Assembly (NCBI RefSeq): GCF_018446385.1
Contig: NC_056002.1
Span: forward strand, 34,024,063-34,088,062
DNA length: 64,000 bases
Reading direction: 5' to 3'
Source: Zingiber officinale
Lineage: Eukaryota > Streptophyta > Magnoliopsida > Zingiberales > Zingiberaceae
Shown: in pieces, positions 45,599 to 56,794 of the stretch
Layout: each line of letters starts with the position of its first letter
How positions within the stretch are numbered: position 1 is the stretch's first letter
Program-made: the position numbers and the translations under genes
Notes under the pieces: generated by a model
Database searches by the model: none
What the model was told of the DNA's origin: nothing
What the model saw: only the letters and a program-made list of their open reading frames with translations

Positions 45599-46869
45599 CT
45601 CAATATCGCTAAAGTAAAAATTGTCACTAACAAAAATTCTACCACAAATGAATAAAAATGACACAACATGTCAAAACATTTTTTTTTCTTTCTTCTTTTT
45701 TTTTTCTCTTCTATTTTTTTTTCTTTGTTGTTTTTGTTTTTTTCTTTTTTTTCATTTTCTGCTTTTTTTCCAATATGTTGTGCACTTTCCTATGCATCAT
45801 CAACAATAGCTCAAATAAAAAGATAAATAGCCTGTCTTACCTATGGTGATCAAGCATGGTTCACCTATGGTTCTCCTAAATTCTACTAAGCTATTTTCCT
45901 CCCCCACACTTAAACTTTTGACCGTCCCGGGCAAAGTACTCATTATGTACATCCAAAAATATCCACATCCCGAGAAAGAGTAAGAGAGTGAAATAAAATG
46001 GAAGAGAGAAAAGAATGAAATGACAAATGATATAAATTTATTTAAAAAACATGTGATAACAAAAGGAATGAATAAAAGAAAGTGAGATAACCTTCATAAA
46101 AATCATGCAAACCTATAATAATGTGGTCTCGAAAGAATTAAGCAAGTTCTAGAGTGGCATTAACCACAAGTGTATCACACATCAATAGGAATAATAGGCT
46201 CAAAAATATCCTCACTAGGTATATTAAAAATTATCATCTCAATCTATCAACATGAAATCCATCATCAAGTTGTAATCACATGCAATCCAAGAATACAATC
46301 ATGACAATAAATTATCAAATTCGACAATCAAATTTAACTAACTTTCACAATTTCTAAGATGATAAAAAGAACTCATAGAGAATTTATTATAAAAACTGAC
46401 AAGACAAACTAAAAATGAACTACTAAGCAAAAGCAAACCAATCAAACAAAGCAAACAAAGTAAAGAAATATATACAAGCAGAAAGAAAAGTAAAAGTGAG
46501 ATGGAACAGACTCTCCTGAAATTCTGGTGGTCGGAGTCGATTCAGTTCCAGAAGCCATTCTGGAAGTGGGATGAATGTAGGTGAAGCTAGGGTTTCGATT
46601 ATGTAAAATTTGTAAGATTTTCCTTGTATTTTCTTCTTCATTTCTTCTTGCTGTATTGAGAGTTTGTACAAGGCTTCTCCGCATTCAGTAATTACCGAGA
46701 AGGAGTGTTTTTATAGTGGATGAGTGTGTGAGGGTCGGATCCTTGGATTAGTCACCTCTTCTTGAGGTGAATACCAAGTAAATCCTTCGTGTTAGCGTTG
46801 TAAGTGTTGCTTCAAGTTCATTCCACTGCATATTATCATCACGAAGCAAGACAACGAGTACGATGAGCT

Positions 46870-48440
46870 ATTCACCCCCCTCTAGCTATAAATTGACCCT
46901 AATAGGGACATCCATGGTCACTTAGTTGAACCTCTTAATATAGACCCGCAATACTTCCTTGAGCCCTTGTTTGACTGTGAACAGGTTGACATTCATCTTC
47001 TAATAGTGACGGCTGCTTGCAAAATGCTAGAGGAATGTTGTTCAGAAGTCTTTAAAGTTGCATATGGATCCAATCGACAAGTGCTTGAACCACCTTTATG
47101 TTGAGTTGGAGAGCGTGGTGAGAAATATTCGGCACTTGACTCATTGGTATATTGGCGGAGTGTGGCTATATTGTCGAACTTGATCAGATGGTCCTTGGGA
47201 TTGGTTGCCCCTGTGTACTCCTCGATCGTCAGTGGTCTTTAGTGAGGTGGCAGTTAGTCGTCCAGGATCTCTTAAGTGAACTACCTATTGATCCACTCGA
47301 GAGAATCGTCGAGTCAGGGTGCTTTGCCTTTCCACCCATCCTGGACAGGCGTGTCCTCTGAAGAGGACCCTTGTGTCCTTTCCGCTCGGCCTTGCTCTTC
47401 TGAGGGTGTGCGAAATAGCACTCGGTGATATGAGATTGACGCTTTCAGCTCTTTCCAGAAGGTGCTAGTTAGCCTGTTATTCGACTTGCGGTCAGTGGGG
47501 TCTTCCTCTCGAGCTCTTGGGTCAACTTGTTGACCCATCGCTGATACTGTCGGGTCGTTCGACACTAGGTAGTCAACTGTTATTTCTTGCTGTTGTTGCA
47601 TCATCTTTGCAGCTCGAGTGTTTATCAACACCTCCAAATCTTCTCAAGTTAGCATCACAGTGGTGAGTTGTCTAGTGTCTTCTATCCTCACGTTTCGACT
47701 ACAGGTGAAGTTTCCATAGACGGTGCCAAATATAATCATTTTTGAAAGTGGAGAAGATGATAGGCTGGGGATGTGGCTCTAAGGTTGATGAGGCAAAGAC
47801 TCCATGCGGTCCTGCAACACAAGAGGTGTTATGCCGGGCCGGGAAGGGGTTCTTGGCATTGATCCTCTGACACTCAAGTCAGTCCTCAGTGGGGAATAGT
47901 AGAAAGTTGTAGTAGTGAGGGTGTTGAACAGTAAAGTAATGCATACCTCCACCTATGGATGAAAACCTCCTTTTATAGTGTCACTGTAGCGTCTGTGCAC
48001 GCATCTTAAAGCATGCACACATTTTTTCAAGCATCCTAGGAAAAGAGAAGTCAAAAAATATACCTGACACATTTCCTTAAGCGAGCATGTAAATCCTTGA
48101 TGTGACAAGCTTCTAAAGTACGATTTGCGTGTTAAACATGTTCTGTTGTCAATGACATAAACCTCCAAAAAAGATACTATGAGATATGTAGGTGGGTTCC
48201 GCTATAAGCCGACCAGCGGCCGCTTAGCAGGGACGTCCCCGTTCGATCGTGCTGAACATAGGTAGCTTCCTTCACTTGGCTTTTTGTTGTCGGAGAGTTG
48301 CCTTTCATCTGACCGACTATAAAGCCTGGTTGGATGGGATGGTAGTCCGGGAGATTTATGGCTTATTTCTTAATCGCAGTCACAGGTTCTCCATGGACGA
48401 TCGCCCGGACCGCCATGTATGACCGGCCCTCTAGCCCGTT
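46870..48440 (-). mobile_element. Ty3/gypsy Tat-like fragment with gag and 5' LTR
   Basis: On the minus strand, TTTGGCACCGTCTATGG lies at about 47735-47715 after an LTR-like region (about 48440-47740). That LTR has a TATA sequence (CTATAAAAGGAGG near 47975) and the word GACTTGAGTGTCAGAGG found in related LTRs. Gag-like sequence follows (about 47700-46940; DHLIKF-type block near 47180). The fragment is broken several times. It faces away from the related fragment at 48490-48845. Confidence 0.65.
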
Positions 48441-48489
48441 CGGCTCACTACACCCGGTCAGTGGACTTTGGCTTTGATTGTCTTGACTT

Positions 48490-48845
48490 TGACCTTCACG
48501 TAAGTCATTCTTCCCTACTTTGACCCATCTTCGATAGGGCCCTCTTTATCACCATATCACACATAATAGAATCTTCCTTTGCCTAGAGGAAGGTTGTCAT
48601 ACATTCTTCACCACCTTACATATTCTGACACAAGACATTCTCTGTCGCCTCATTATTACGGAGGTTATAAGAGGTGGTATAAAAAAGGGTCCTCTCCGTT
48701 GGCCAAGTACGCGCGCACACATACACATTACTGTTCTACTATTCATTTTTTTTACTATTTTCGCAGAGCTACCATTCTAACTTGAGTGTCGGAGTGCTTG
48801 CGTCAGGGACCCCTTCCTAGTTCTCGTTCTAACGTTTCCATTGGC
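48490..48845 (+). mobile_element. Tat-like LTR 3' part, solo fragment
   Basis: This stretch matches 41455-41770 in order: an 'agaaggttgtc' block, 'cctcattattacggaggtta', the TATA sequence tataaaaaagg at 48678, and 'gagtgtcggagtgcttgcg...ccccttc'. It stops without a primer-binding site. Its orientation is opposite to the adjacent Tat-like fragment. Confidence 0.65.
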
Positions 48846-49418
48846 CCTGTCTTTGATGTGCATAGATCCGAAGGGATCACTCATCGTGATAAGCAGTAAA
48901 TATATAAAGGATGTATGCATACACCAGAAAGAGGATGGAAAAAACCAGTAACTAATTTCCCTTTTTTTTTTCTTGCAATTTGTTGTAGTATAAAAGCACC
49001 ATTTTTGGTACCTGAACTTGGAGTTACGAAGCTGCACTTCTTCTCTTCCGGGACGCTCACGACCATGCCGGGACTCTCAAACGAATCCGTCATCTCCCCC
49101 AGCTTCGCTGGATAATAAAGAGTCTCTTTTTTTTATCCAAAATTAATTATCGTTAATTGTTGTACAAGGTTTATGCAAGATCTTATTTTTCCCTTCTTTA
49201 TTGGGAAAAAAGGCAGCTTCTAAATCTAATTGCATGTGAAAGTTCTTGAGAGAAATTAAAACTAGAAAAGAGGCATCCATTTGAAAGTTGATTATTTTTA
49301 AATTTGGTGATAAATTGAATAAAAAGGCCTTCATTTTATTTTATTTTGCGCGATGCTCCTTCTCAATCGCACTGGTTTTGTTTGTCTGGCGGCCGTGTTC
49401 ACGGTGGTCCTTTGGGAT
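48846..49418. other. 3' flank of the AITR-like gene
   Basis: Part of this stretch (about 48960-49110) is GC-richer and gives a 70-codon minus-strand frame, but it has no recognised motif. The remainder is AT-rich and probably contains the 3' UTR of the gene at 49419-50144. Confidence 0.4.
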
Positions 49419-50144
49419 TCAAGCGCTTCTCGCTTCCAGGAATGCGTGGAATTCCTCGATCGCCTTCTGCATCGTCGGACTGATGGAAGCAGAGGACGGG
49501 GACGGAGGGCACGACCCCGGCGACGTCGGGAACTTGACGTGCCGGTCCGACTCCGACTCCGCCGACAGCTTCCTCAGCGCTGCCTTCCGGTCTCTCTCGA
49601 ACACAAAGGCCGCCGTCACCGGCAAGTGGGTTGCGATCTGCCCGCTGCTCTTGATCAGCTCCAAGGGAAGGTCGAAGTACGACTGCGCCGCGCCCTCCTC
49701 GTCCCCGTCGAGTATTGCCGACGACGACCACGACTCGCACTCGAACCGCTCGAGCGAGGCCGCCCTCGACGCCGTCGTCGTGACGCTGCCCTCCATCGAC
49801 GCTTCTTTCTCGTCTAAGTTAGCTTCCTCCGGGGGAGGAGGCGGTGGGTGGTCGACGTTGACTAACGGCAGAGGCGGCGGTTTGGTCACCCCCTTCTCAG
49901 GCGCTGACACGTCCCCGGCCGCCGGGACGTAGAGGCAGCCGCAGTAGTTGAACATCTGCCTGCCACAGCGCCGACGTCGCACAATCCCCTGCTCGACGGG
50001 GTCGAGTCCGGTGATCCCCTCGCCGCTAGCACAGCCGTAGCGAGGCTGCTGGCGGTTTTGGTCGTGGCGTTGTGGGTAGTCACAGAAGGCGAGGCACCTG
50101 GGGCGGGAAAGGAGCGGCAGGATGTGCCATTTGGTTGGCGCCAT
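49419..50144 (-). CDS. AITR-like (ABA-induced transcription repressor-like) protein
   Basis: A single-exon frame of 241 residues with strongly GC-rich codons, starting MAPTKWHILPLLSRP. The N-terminal third is Cys/Arg-rich. A proline stretch (89-105) follows, then the conserved-looking block SRAASLERFECESWSSSAI (126-144). Next come YFDLPLELI (156-164), containing an LxLxL repressor-type motif (LPLEL), and VTAAFVFERD (176-185). The C-terminus has a Ser/Pro segment (FPTSPGSCPPSPS, 205-217) and ends KAIEEFHAFLEARSA. From memory these blocks resemble the plant AITR family, ABA-induced repressors without a known DNA-binding fold, but I could not check it. It lies about 850 bp downstream of the FLY-like gene on the same strand. 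No disabling change is seen. The alternative is an uncharacterised plant-specific protein of similar layout. Confidence 0.72.
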   Translation of the reverse strand: MAPTKWHILPLLSRPRCLAFCDYPQRHDQNRQQPRYGCASGEGITGLDPVEQGIVRRRRCGRQMFNYCGCLYVPAAGDVSAPEKGVTKPPPLPLVNVDHPPPPPPEEANLDEKEASMEGSVTTTASRAASLERFECESWSSSAILDGDEEGAAQSYFDLPLELIKSSGQIATHLPVTAAFVFERDRKAALRKLSAESESDRHVKFPTSPGSCPPSPSSASISPTMQKAIEEFHAFLEARSA

Positions 50145-50271
50145 GGTCGCGGGAGATCACTCTGCTCTGATCAAATTCTTCTATAGATACAAAGATGTAA
50201 ACTTGCAGGCACGAAGTAGTCTATAGACATTGTAGTGGTGAACATGATGAGCTGTTTGTTGCCCTTATCAC

Positions 50272-50284
50272 TTATATATATATC
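50272..50284 (-). promoter_or_regulatory. TATA box of the AITR-like gene
   Basis: TATATATATAAG on the minus strand, about 130 bp upstream of the ATG. A single ACGTG core (complement of 50545-50550), the minimal ABRE element, lies about 400 bp upstream. One copy is weak evidence for ABA control. Confidence 0.5.
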
Positions 50285-50996
50285 CTGGAGTACAAATCTT
50301 ACAGATACAAACAGTTCACTCCATCTCTATTATATATCTTCGTTCATATTTAAACAAATTACAAAAATCATTTATATTTAAACAAATTACGAAAAAGAAG
50401 GTTGAAGACATGATCAAGATGCAACCCCTAACCTGAGCTATTTGGATCAGTTCAACCTACCTCACCTTTCGGTTGTTTGTGCGTGGCTGGCAGCCGGAGA
50501 AAGCCAAACCCTCTCTTCTTCCTATTCCCTCCTCTCCATTCCCTGCACGTAAGCATACCTTAGTGAGAAAACAATCAGATTTTACCAACCTACAAATCAT
50601 CTCATGACAAATACCATACAAAGAGTTTGCTCTACATTGTTCATTCATTGGGAAGCAAGGTCCTACAGGATAATTAACAATCTTTAGAAGCAAACATGAA
50701 ATTCCCAGTTTCTTACTCTTCACAGTCAAAGAAAGTAGCTTTACTCACAAACTTGCAATTGTTAAGTACAAGAAGAAATCTGTACAGTTTGTGTTTTGGT
50801 ATAAATTGTGTGATACATTATAAATTGTTTTGATACATTAAGAAATGAGTGCATTGTCTTTCGGTTTCTTCATCAGCCTTTGCAATAGGCAGCTTCTCCA
50901 GAAAATAATTTAAGGCTTGAGAGGTACAAGTTGTGCCTAACAATGTGTTTCGACATAACTATATGATTCAGAGCAAGCGTCACGGTCAGATCAGGT

Positions 50997-53900
50997 CTAT
51001 GCAGGGGGAAGAGCACGCCTGCATGTCGGGCATTCCATCTTTATATCCATCCATCTCTGTAAGCACACCGAGTGGAAGCAATGGTCACATGGTGTCACCT
51101 GCATGCCCAAGACACGATGGATATGTTCTTGATGAGAAAGAACGTTGATGTAGATGCTATGCACAAAATAAAATTTTGGTTGAACATTTATTATTACCAT
51201 ATAGCGATTTGAGTTCTCTGTGAAGTCAATGGTAGTCATGCAAATGACACAATCTGTCGCTTGAGATGCATAACTTTCAAACTTCCTGTAATAGCAATAC
51301 TTTTCAGGGAGCATCTGCCAATAACCAGAGAACAATGAGAACTTAAGATGTTTAACTATCGATCGTTAGAATCATAATGTTCTGAAGATCCACACATTTG
51401 TATGCATCATCATTCCAACATGAACGATAGGCATACTAGTTTTTGTAATCCTTAAACTAAAGGCAACATGGTCAAATAACACATATCAGGCATGAAGCAT
51501 TAAAATTACTCATTCTGAAGCAATAGAGTATAATGAGCAAAAAAGATTGGCTCCAAAAAGCACTTTAAATTCAAGGGAATTGACAGTTTATATTATCATG
51601 CCCGAAAATTATGAAAAATCAGTGTTATCATATTTTGCTGACAATATGATAGAAAAGAAAGAAAGAACTCAAACCTGACGGGGAATGAACCATCGGGATC
51701 CAAGATAATGCTGAAGTAGGAGAATCAATGATTGCAATCCCAAAAATACTCCCAAACATATGCACCAATAGTTATCAACCTCTATTCGCAAAAAGTTGCT
51801 TGGGCAGCCAAATATGTAAAATGGTATGGCGAGGCGAGTAACAGACATTCCGATTATGTAATATGGGTGCAAGGGCTTTCTTGTATCCCGAATGACATTA
51901 GTCACTATCTGGGGAATCCAAAATGAGTACATAATGAAAATTACTGGCCGCAAGAAATTGTGCAGATGGTATAGTAGCAGAATACCACCTAACAAAATCC
52001 CATCTGCAAAGTAGCATAATTGGATTAAGCAAGCAAAAAAACTAAATAGAGTAAATAGCAAATATCTGGAACAGTGGAAAATCTAGAGGATGAAAATTAT
52101 TATATATAATTAATTAAGAGGATGTAGCTAAAATTTCAGGTCAAGAATAAAGGCACTAAACTTTTGAATTTGTAGTGTTAAAACCCAAGTAATTGACATT
52201 TCCCATAGAAAATACACCAAGACTGAGAATAATGGGATGAGCTGCTCAAGTAGCAACAAGGTGTCAAGCACACCTAGATGGCATAATACCTTCTCTTCCA
52301 ACATTTTGCTCGCATTTGTAACTGCCTTAGTGCATCTGCAGCCTCCACAACTCCCTGTGATGGTATTATTCACGTTATTGAATGAAGTTGGGAGATTGGT
52401 GGGTGTCCTCATGGTTCATTTCCACCATGAGTTCACTTTGATCCGCCAACTATCCATCACAGCATTGTTCGGACAAGTTATGGTGACCTTTACTTCACAA
52501 CCTATTGTTATTTCAAAATCTTCTAACTATGCTTCTGCATCTTCTATTATTACTATTAGTTAACCTAGATAAATAGTTTAAGGTTTTATTTCAGAGATTT
52601 TCTGTCAGTACTTTCACATCAAGTTGTGCTTTATGGTTAAGCACAAGGCTCCTGTGGTTGGTTGATTTTGGTGTCTTCTCATATGATAAGTTACCATAAG
52701 TTGTTTTACACTACTCAGCTTTCTTCTGTGCCACCTATCTCCATAATTGATGGATCACATATCCCTGGTAAAGGAAAAGGTTCTTTATAAATCTAGCTAG
52801 TCTTAGTTTTGATATATTATAAGGCTTGGGTAATACATGTATTTTATCTTGTTATTGATTGATAGTAGAAATCTTTAGTTTCAATTAAGTAATTGCAGGC
52901 ATTCTCAATGAGTCACATATCAAATATTTCTATGATAAAGTGAAAGATGAGTGCATGCTAACTTTTTTGTATGACAAGAGAAGTAAAATTGATTGATATA
53001 ACTTAGTATGCATGTCGTGAACACAGAAGAAAAAACTGAAGTATAGTTTGATTAGAACTAAATACTACATTCTAATACAGTGACATGCATACTAAACAAT
53101 AAGCACTCACAGAAACGGCTATACAGAACAGATAACTCCCGCCTCATGATTTCCCAGCTTTCACCATTTTGCAAAGGTCTACTTGCTTTCCATATAGCAA
53201 GGAGATATCTCATCTCAAAAATTGAAAAAACAACAAACTTGAAGAAAGCTGCGGTGGCAAAAGCATTGAACAGGGACTCTGCAACAAAAAACCATCCAAG
53301 TTACACAAATAAGTCTATCCATGGTAATATAGTTATGGCTTCAGAATTGATCAGCCAAGTTATTGAAGGAAGAGAGTAAATGGGGAAAAAAATAGATATT
53401 AACTAAATGAGAATGTAATGAGAAGACAATTTGTCCAAGACTATAATGGTATGACTTCAATGATGTATTGTGCTGACACTCTGCAAACATTTTCCTACTC
53501 TTTTTCCTAGGTTTCATTTATTTAATTATCTATTGTGCAATCAATTGGTCTTCAATTCAATTTATTTTGGCTTAATCACATACGATTGTTGAGCCATAAA
53601 TTGACAAATTAGGCCAACACTTCTTAACTTTGGAGGTAAGACCAAGGTTTTTAAAAAATAATGTTATGTGCTTGAGTTTAGGTGTCAAACTAGAATGGTA
53701 TAATATCAGCACTATGTTGTGCCAACACAACAAATACTTTGACATTTGTTAAAAAGTGCTAAAATGAATCAAAATACGTTTTACTCATTTAATTATCTTT
53801 CACTTAAATTTTTAGGTTTTAATAGTTACATAGTTAAATTAAAAATAATCTTTTACTTAATTTTACTACAATGTGTTTCAAGACAAATTCACATAAATGC

Positions 53901-55860
53901 TTCTCTTATATATTTGTTTTCTTAATTTGTTTACTTTAAAACAAACTAGATCAATTAGATTATAATTGAATTAGAATTTTGAATAAACAAATTATAAAGT
54001 ACAATAATCATTACTTAAATTCATCTTGACACACATCAAAGCGTGCCAAAATATGTCAACACAGGATGGTACTAATCTGGATTGACAGTGCATGAAAGAT
54101 CACCCATGCTGATCTGTATTGGTTTTAATAACTTACCAAAATGATACATATCGACAGTGCCATTAAGCATGGCACAACATTTCAAACCCACCAAAACTTA
54201 ATGAAAAATCAAAGACAAACAGAGTTTAACAGCTCTTCATGTCAAATCTACCATGAATAAATTAGCATCACAGAGTATAGTATTAGTCAAGGTTAAATCT
54301 AACATGAAGTCCAAATAATAGATGTCAAACCAAAGAATAAGATCTACATACCTACTAAAATTCCAGCAGTTAAATTCAAGAGGCATAGATATGCATCCAT
54401 AATAGCTTGTTGACCAATCATTAAAATAGAAACTTTAGCAGCACCCTATCAAGTAGAAGAAATAAAAAATAACCAGATTAAAAACATACGATTCTATGAA
54501 TAATCGACAAGTGCAATAAGATGATTATAAAAAATGGAATAATGGATAAATAAAATACTCACAGATTGAGTATTGCTATGCTCCATTTGTCTAATCAACA
54601 AAAGAACTTGGAGAAATGATATCTATAAGATAACAAATAAAGGATTCCAAGTGCAACAGAAGATTTATAAGATGCGAGCCACTATTTGATGAAGGATACA
54701 AAAGTGACCATCAACGTATAGTTAACTGCTTTGTTGTAATAGGCCTCAGTATTCAAAGAAGTTGCATTCAACAAGATTGAAGGAAAGCACTCGCCATCAC
54801 CATCCATTGCTGGACCCTCCATCAACCCCTCTAAATGGTAAAGCTCATGATTTCCATCTACTAATAAAATAATAGCTTAGCAAGTGGAAGCTGGTATACA
54901 ATGGAAGTTAGTGTACAATCTTAGTATTATTGGATAATAAGAGAAAAGAATGCCCTGATATTCAACTAAGATAGCAGGAGGCTGAGTCCTGGTTGCAATG
55001 GCAAGGATTGAGAGCAACACATGCTTGAGAAGGACATAAAAACCATATTTTCTACTTTCTTAAACATAACAAATTGGTTAAGATGATAAACCATGCCTGG
55101 AAAACGTTTTTAGTACATCAAACAGATTTTTTAAAAGACATGGAAATGGTTATTATACATATGAAGACACTTTTGATTTTTGGTTTAAGCTTAGTGAGGA
55201 TGATATGCTCTAGTAAAATCAAAATTTAAAATGACCCAAGCATCAATGATTAGACTGTCTATATCTTCTGATATTTCAGTCTCCTTGAGATGTTCCAAGT
55301 GAATTTAATCATAGGAGGCTGCATCAAGAAGTTAACTTAAACTGAAATCACTTGGTGACCTCTTGATGGTCAAAAGCATCAGTGGTTCAGATGCCTTCAC
55401 AATTTTTAGTTTCCCCTACGACCAACTCTCCACTTCTAAATATGCTCTGCACAGGATTTTTTATCCATTTCAAAGATAAAAGAGGTACTGAAACATATAC
55501 ACATATTATAATTTAATAGATGCATAAGAAAATAACTTGCGCTCACAAATAATTCCAGAATATTAACTTTACAGCAAATAACTAGGCAAGATATTATCAG
55601 GAATTATATCATGGCTAATAAGAAATCTACGAAGTCAAGTACCATTTTGTCTAGACGAGATCTGTGAAACTTGAGCAGCAATCTCTATGTGACAATGTTT
55701 CTCAATGTCGTTAGTCAGAGCTGACAAGATACATTAACAAAGTGAGAAAGAAACATAAATAAAAAAATAGAATCCAAATAGTAAAGGTTATCCTACATTT
55801 TTTTCTAGGGCGTTTATCTTGAATCGATTCCTGAAGAACTTGGGAGGAGAAAACTCCAAT
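50997..55860 (-). CDS. FLY: FLY1/FLY2-type membrane RING E3 ligase, 5' exons missing
   Basis: Nine exons join in phase on the minus strand: 55860-55797, 55720-55643, 54857-54700, 54622-54563, 54445-54352, 53278-53111, 52003-51675, 51314-51198 and 51098-50997. They encode 389 residues to TAG. They carry the end of the luminal region (LEGLMEGPAMDGDGEC, YTLMVTF) and several membrane segments (ISFLQVLLLIRQ, AYLCLLNLTAGILV, FFKFVVFSIFEMRY, GILLGGILLLYHLHNFLRP, WCICLGVFLGLQSLILLLQ). The C-terminal RING-H2 domain is CVICMTTID, then TPCDHCFHSVCLQRW and CPTCRRALPPA. This matches FLYING SAUCER 1/2, E3 ligases that control pectin methylesterification, related to yeast Tul1. The first 200 or more residues, with the signal peptide, were not found up to 64000. 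The endogenous pararetrovirus block lies upstream. The exons present look intact. Confidence 0.9.
52004..53110 (-). other. Large FLY-like intron
   Basis: A 1.1-kb intron between the exons at 53278-53111 and 52003-51675. It contains a plus-strand open stretch of 108 codons (52237-52563) that I do not recognise. It could be an old repeat insertion. Confidence 0.5.
53279..54351 (-). other. Large FLY-like intron
   Basis: A 1.07-kb AT-rich intron. It holds diverged repeat-like words near 54040-54180 (gatggtactaatctgg, gtgccattaagcatggcac). No coding exon is seen. Confidence 0.5.
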
Positions 55861-56304
55861 CTGTCAGCAAATGAAATTTTCAAAAAACAAATAAAGCCAA
55901 TTAATTTCACGTGAAAATAACTGGGTCCCATTTTTTTTGGGACAACTGGCATATACAATTGTGTTCAGTCATTTAAATGATGGCACTGAGCTCAACTTCA
56001 TTTCTATACTTCCAGCAAGAACATTTACATTAATTGTAATCTATGTTCCACTTCCATAGTGTGGCTTTCATTTATTATCATCTCATGTAATAGTCCCATG
56101 TCTCCTTATCGAGTCAGCATAAAGCAATAACAAAGCAACCATTGATCATACAAAAGAAAGATAATTATTAGAAAAATAAGTCTACAACTGCAATGCCAAG
56201 TCATCCAAAGAAAGCATCCATTAATTATTTTGAAATGGGCAATCCCTTACCCAAAAAAAAAAAATCTGCTATATATAATTATATCATCCAATTAATTATT
56301 TATG

Positions 56305-56365
56305 ACCGGAACGATATGATTTCAGTACCATATTGTATCATGCTGATATGGTTTCAAAACTTTTT
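56305..56365 (+). repeat. Second copy of the gaccggaacgata repeat
   Basis: The words gaccggaacgatatga, ttcagtaccatattgt and tgctgatatggttt follow in the same order as at 21310-21370, with substitutions. An AT-rich tail follows as in the other copy. Confidence 0.65.
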
Positions 56366-56624
56366 ATATATAAATATATTAATTAAAAATATTTCTATTA
56401 ATATTTGTAACTTACAAACGCTTTATTGAGTTATATTTGATATGTTGAATGTTGACTTCAAGTTTGATATTATTTCAAAAAATGTTTGATGTTTATTGAG
56501 AAAAAATTAATTTAGGGATAGCTGAAGTGTAACAAGTAGATATGATAGGATCAAGTAGGTCTTAATAATTTGTTTCTTCCATCTTAAAGTGATTTTGTTC
56601 ACCTAGTGACTAATAGATAGATGC

Positions 56625-56672
56625 AACAACAACTAAGTCTTATCCCACAAGGTGAGGTTGACTTGAACTATC
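56625..56672 (-). repeat. RTE/SINE-type 3' tail
   Basis: On the minus strand, CAACCTCACCTTGTGGGATA is followed by a short (TTG)n-like end. It is the diverged counterpart of 4106-4151. Confidence 0.45.
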
Positions 56673-56794
56673 TTTTAGGAGGTTTTTTTCCCCTCTATTA
56701 ATCTTGTGGACGGATAAAGGAGGGCAATAATTAACCATCCTTAAAGAGATTTTTTTTCCTAACTATTTATGTCCATCTATTCCATTTTTTCTGT

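Larger units (their letters stand above)
44240..45650. repeat. Local tandem duplication, second copy split by a MITE
   Basis: A unit of about 120 bp containing 'aatatctcaatgtcgctac...attgtcactcac' occurs first at about 44285-44385. It is repeated from about 44400. The second copy is interrupted at 'aatatctca' by the element at 44472-45598 and resumes with 'ctcaatatcgctaaag'. The duplication therefore predates the MITE insertion. Confidence 0.7.
42056..46870 (-). mobile_element. Large non-coding LTR element (LARD-like), minus strand
   Basis: The left LTR (42056-43704) begins TGATAA and ends TTATCA. It is followed by ACTCCCCCACACTT, which on the minus strand is a polypurine tract, so this is a 3' LTR of a minus-strand element. 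The interior is AT-rich and repeats the CCCCCACACTTAAAC-type word near 45901. No protein is recognised. A matching right LTR was not found, so the right limit is approximate. A MITE-like element (44472-45598) is inserted in it. Confidence 0.6.
55861..56790. other. Upstream FLY-like intron with repeat remnants
   Basis: No exon of the ligase is recognised here. The stretch includes a diverged copy (56305-56365) of the gaccggaacgata repeat also found at 21310, and an RTE/SINE-type tail at 56625-56672. Confidence 0.5.

Noticed and set aside
45621-45849. Phe-rich frames
   Set aside because: Translations of a T-rich low-complexity tract.
48881-49093. Minus-strand frame of 70 codons as a small gene
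   Set aside because: No recognised motif and no supporting splice or promoter signals. It lies in the 3' flank of the AITR-like gene.
49288-49932. Plus-strand frame of 214 codons opposite the AITR-like gene
   Set aside because: Low-complexity Ser/Asp translation mirroring the conserved minus-strand frame. A shadow of a high-GC3 gene.
52237-52563. Plus-strand frame of 108 codons in a FLY intron
   Set aside because: No motif recognised and opposite to the host gene. Treated as intronic or repeat DNA.
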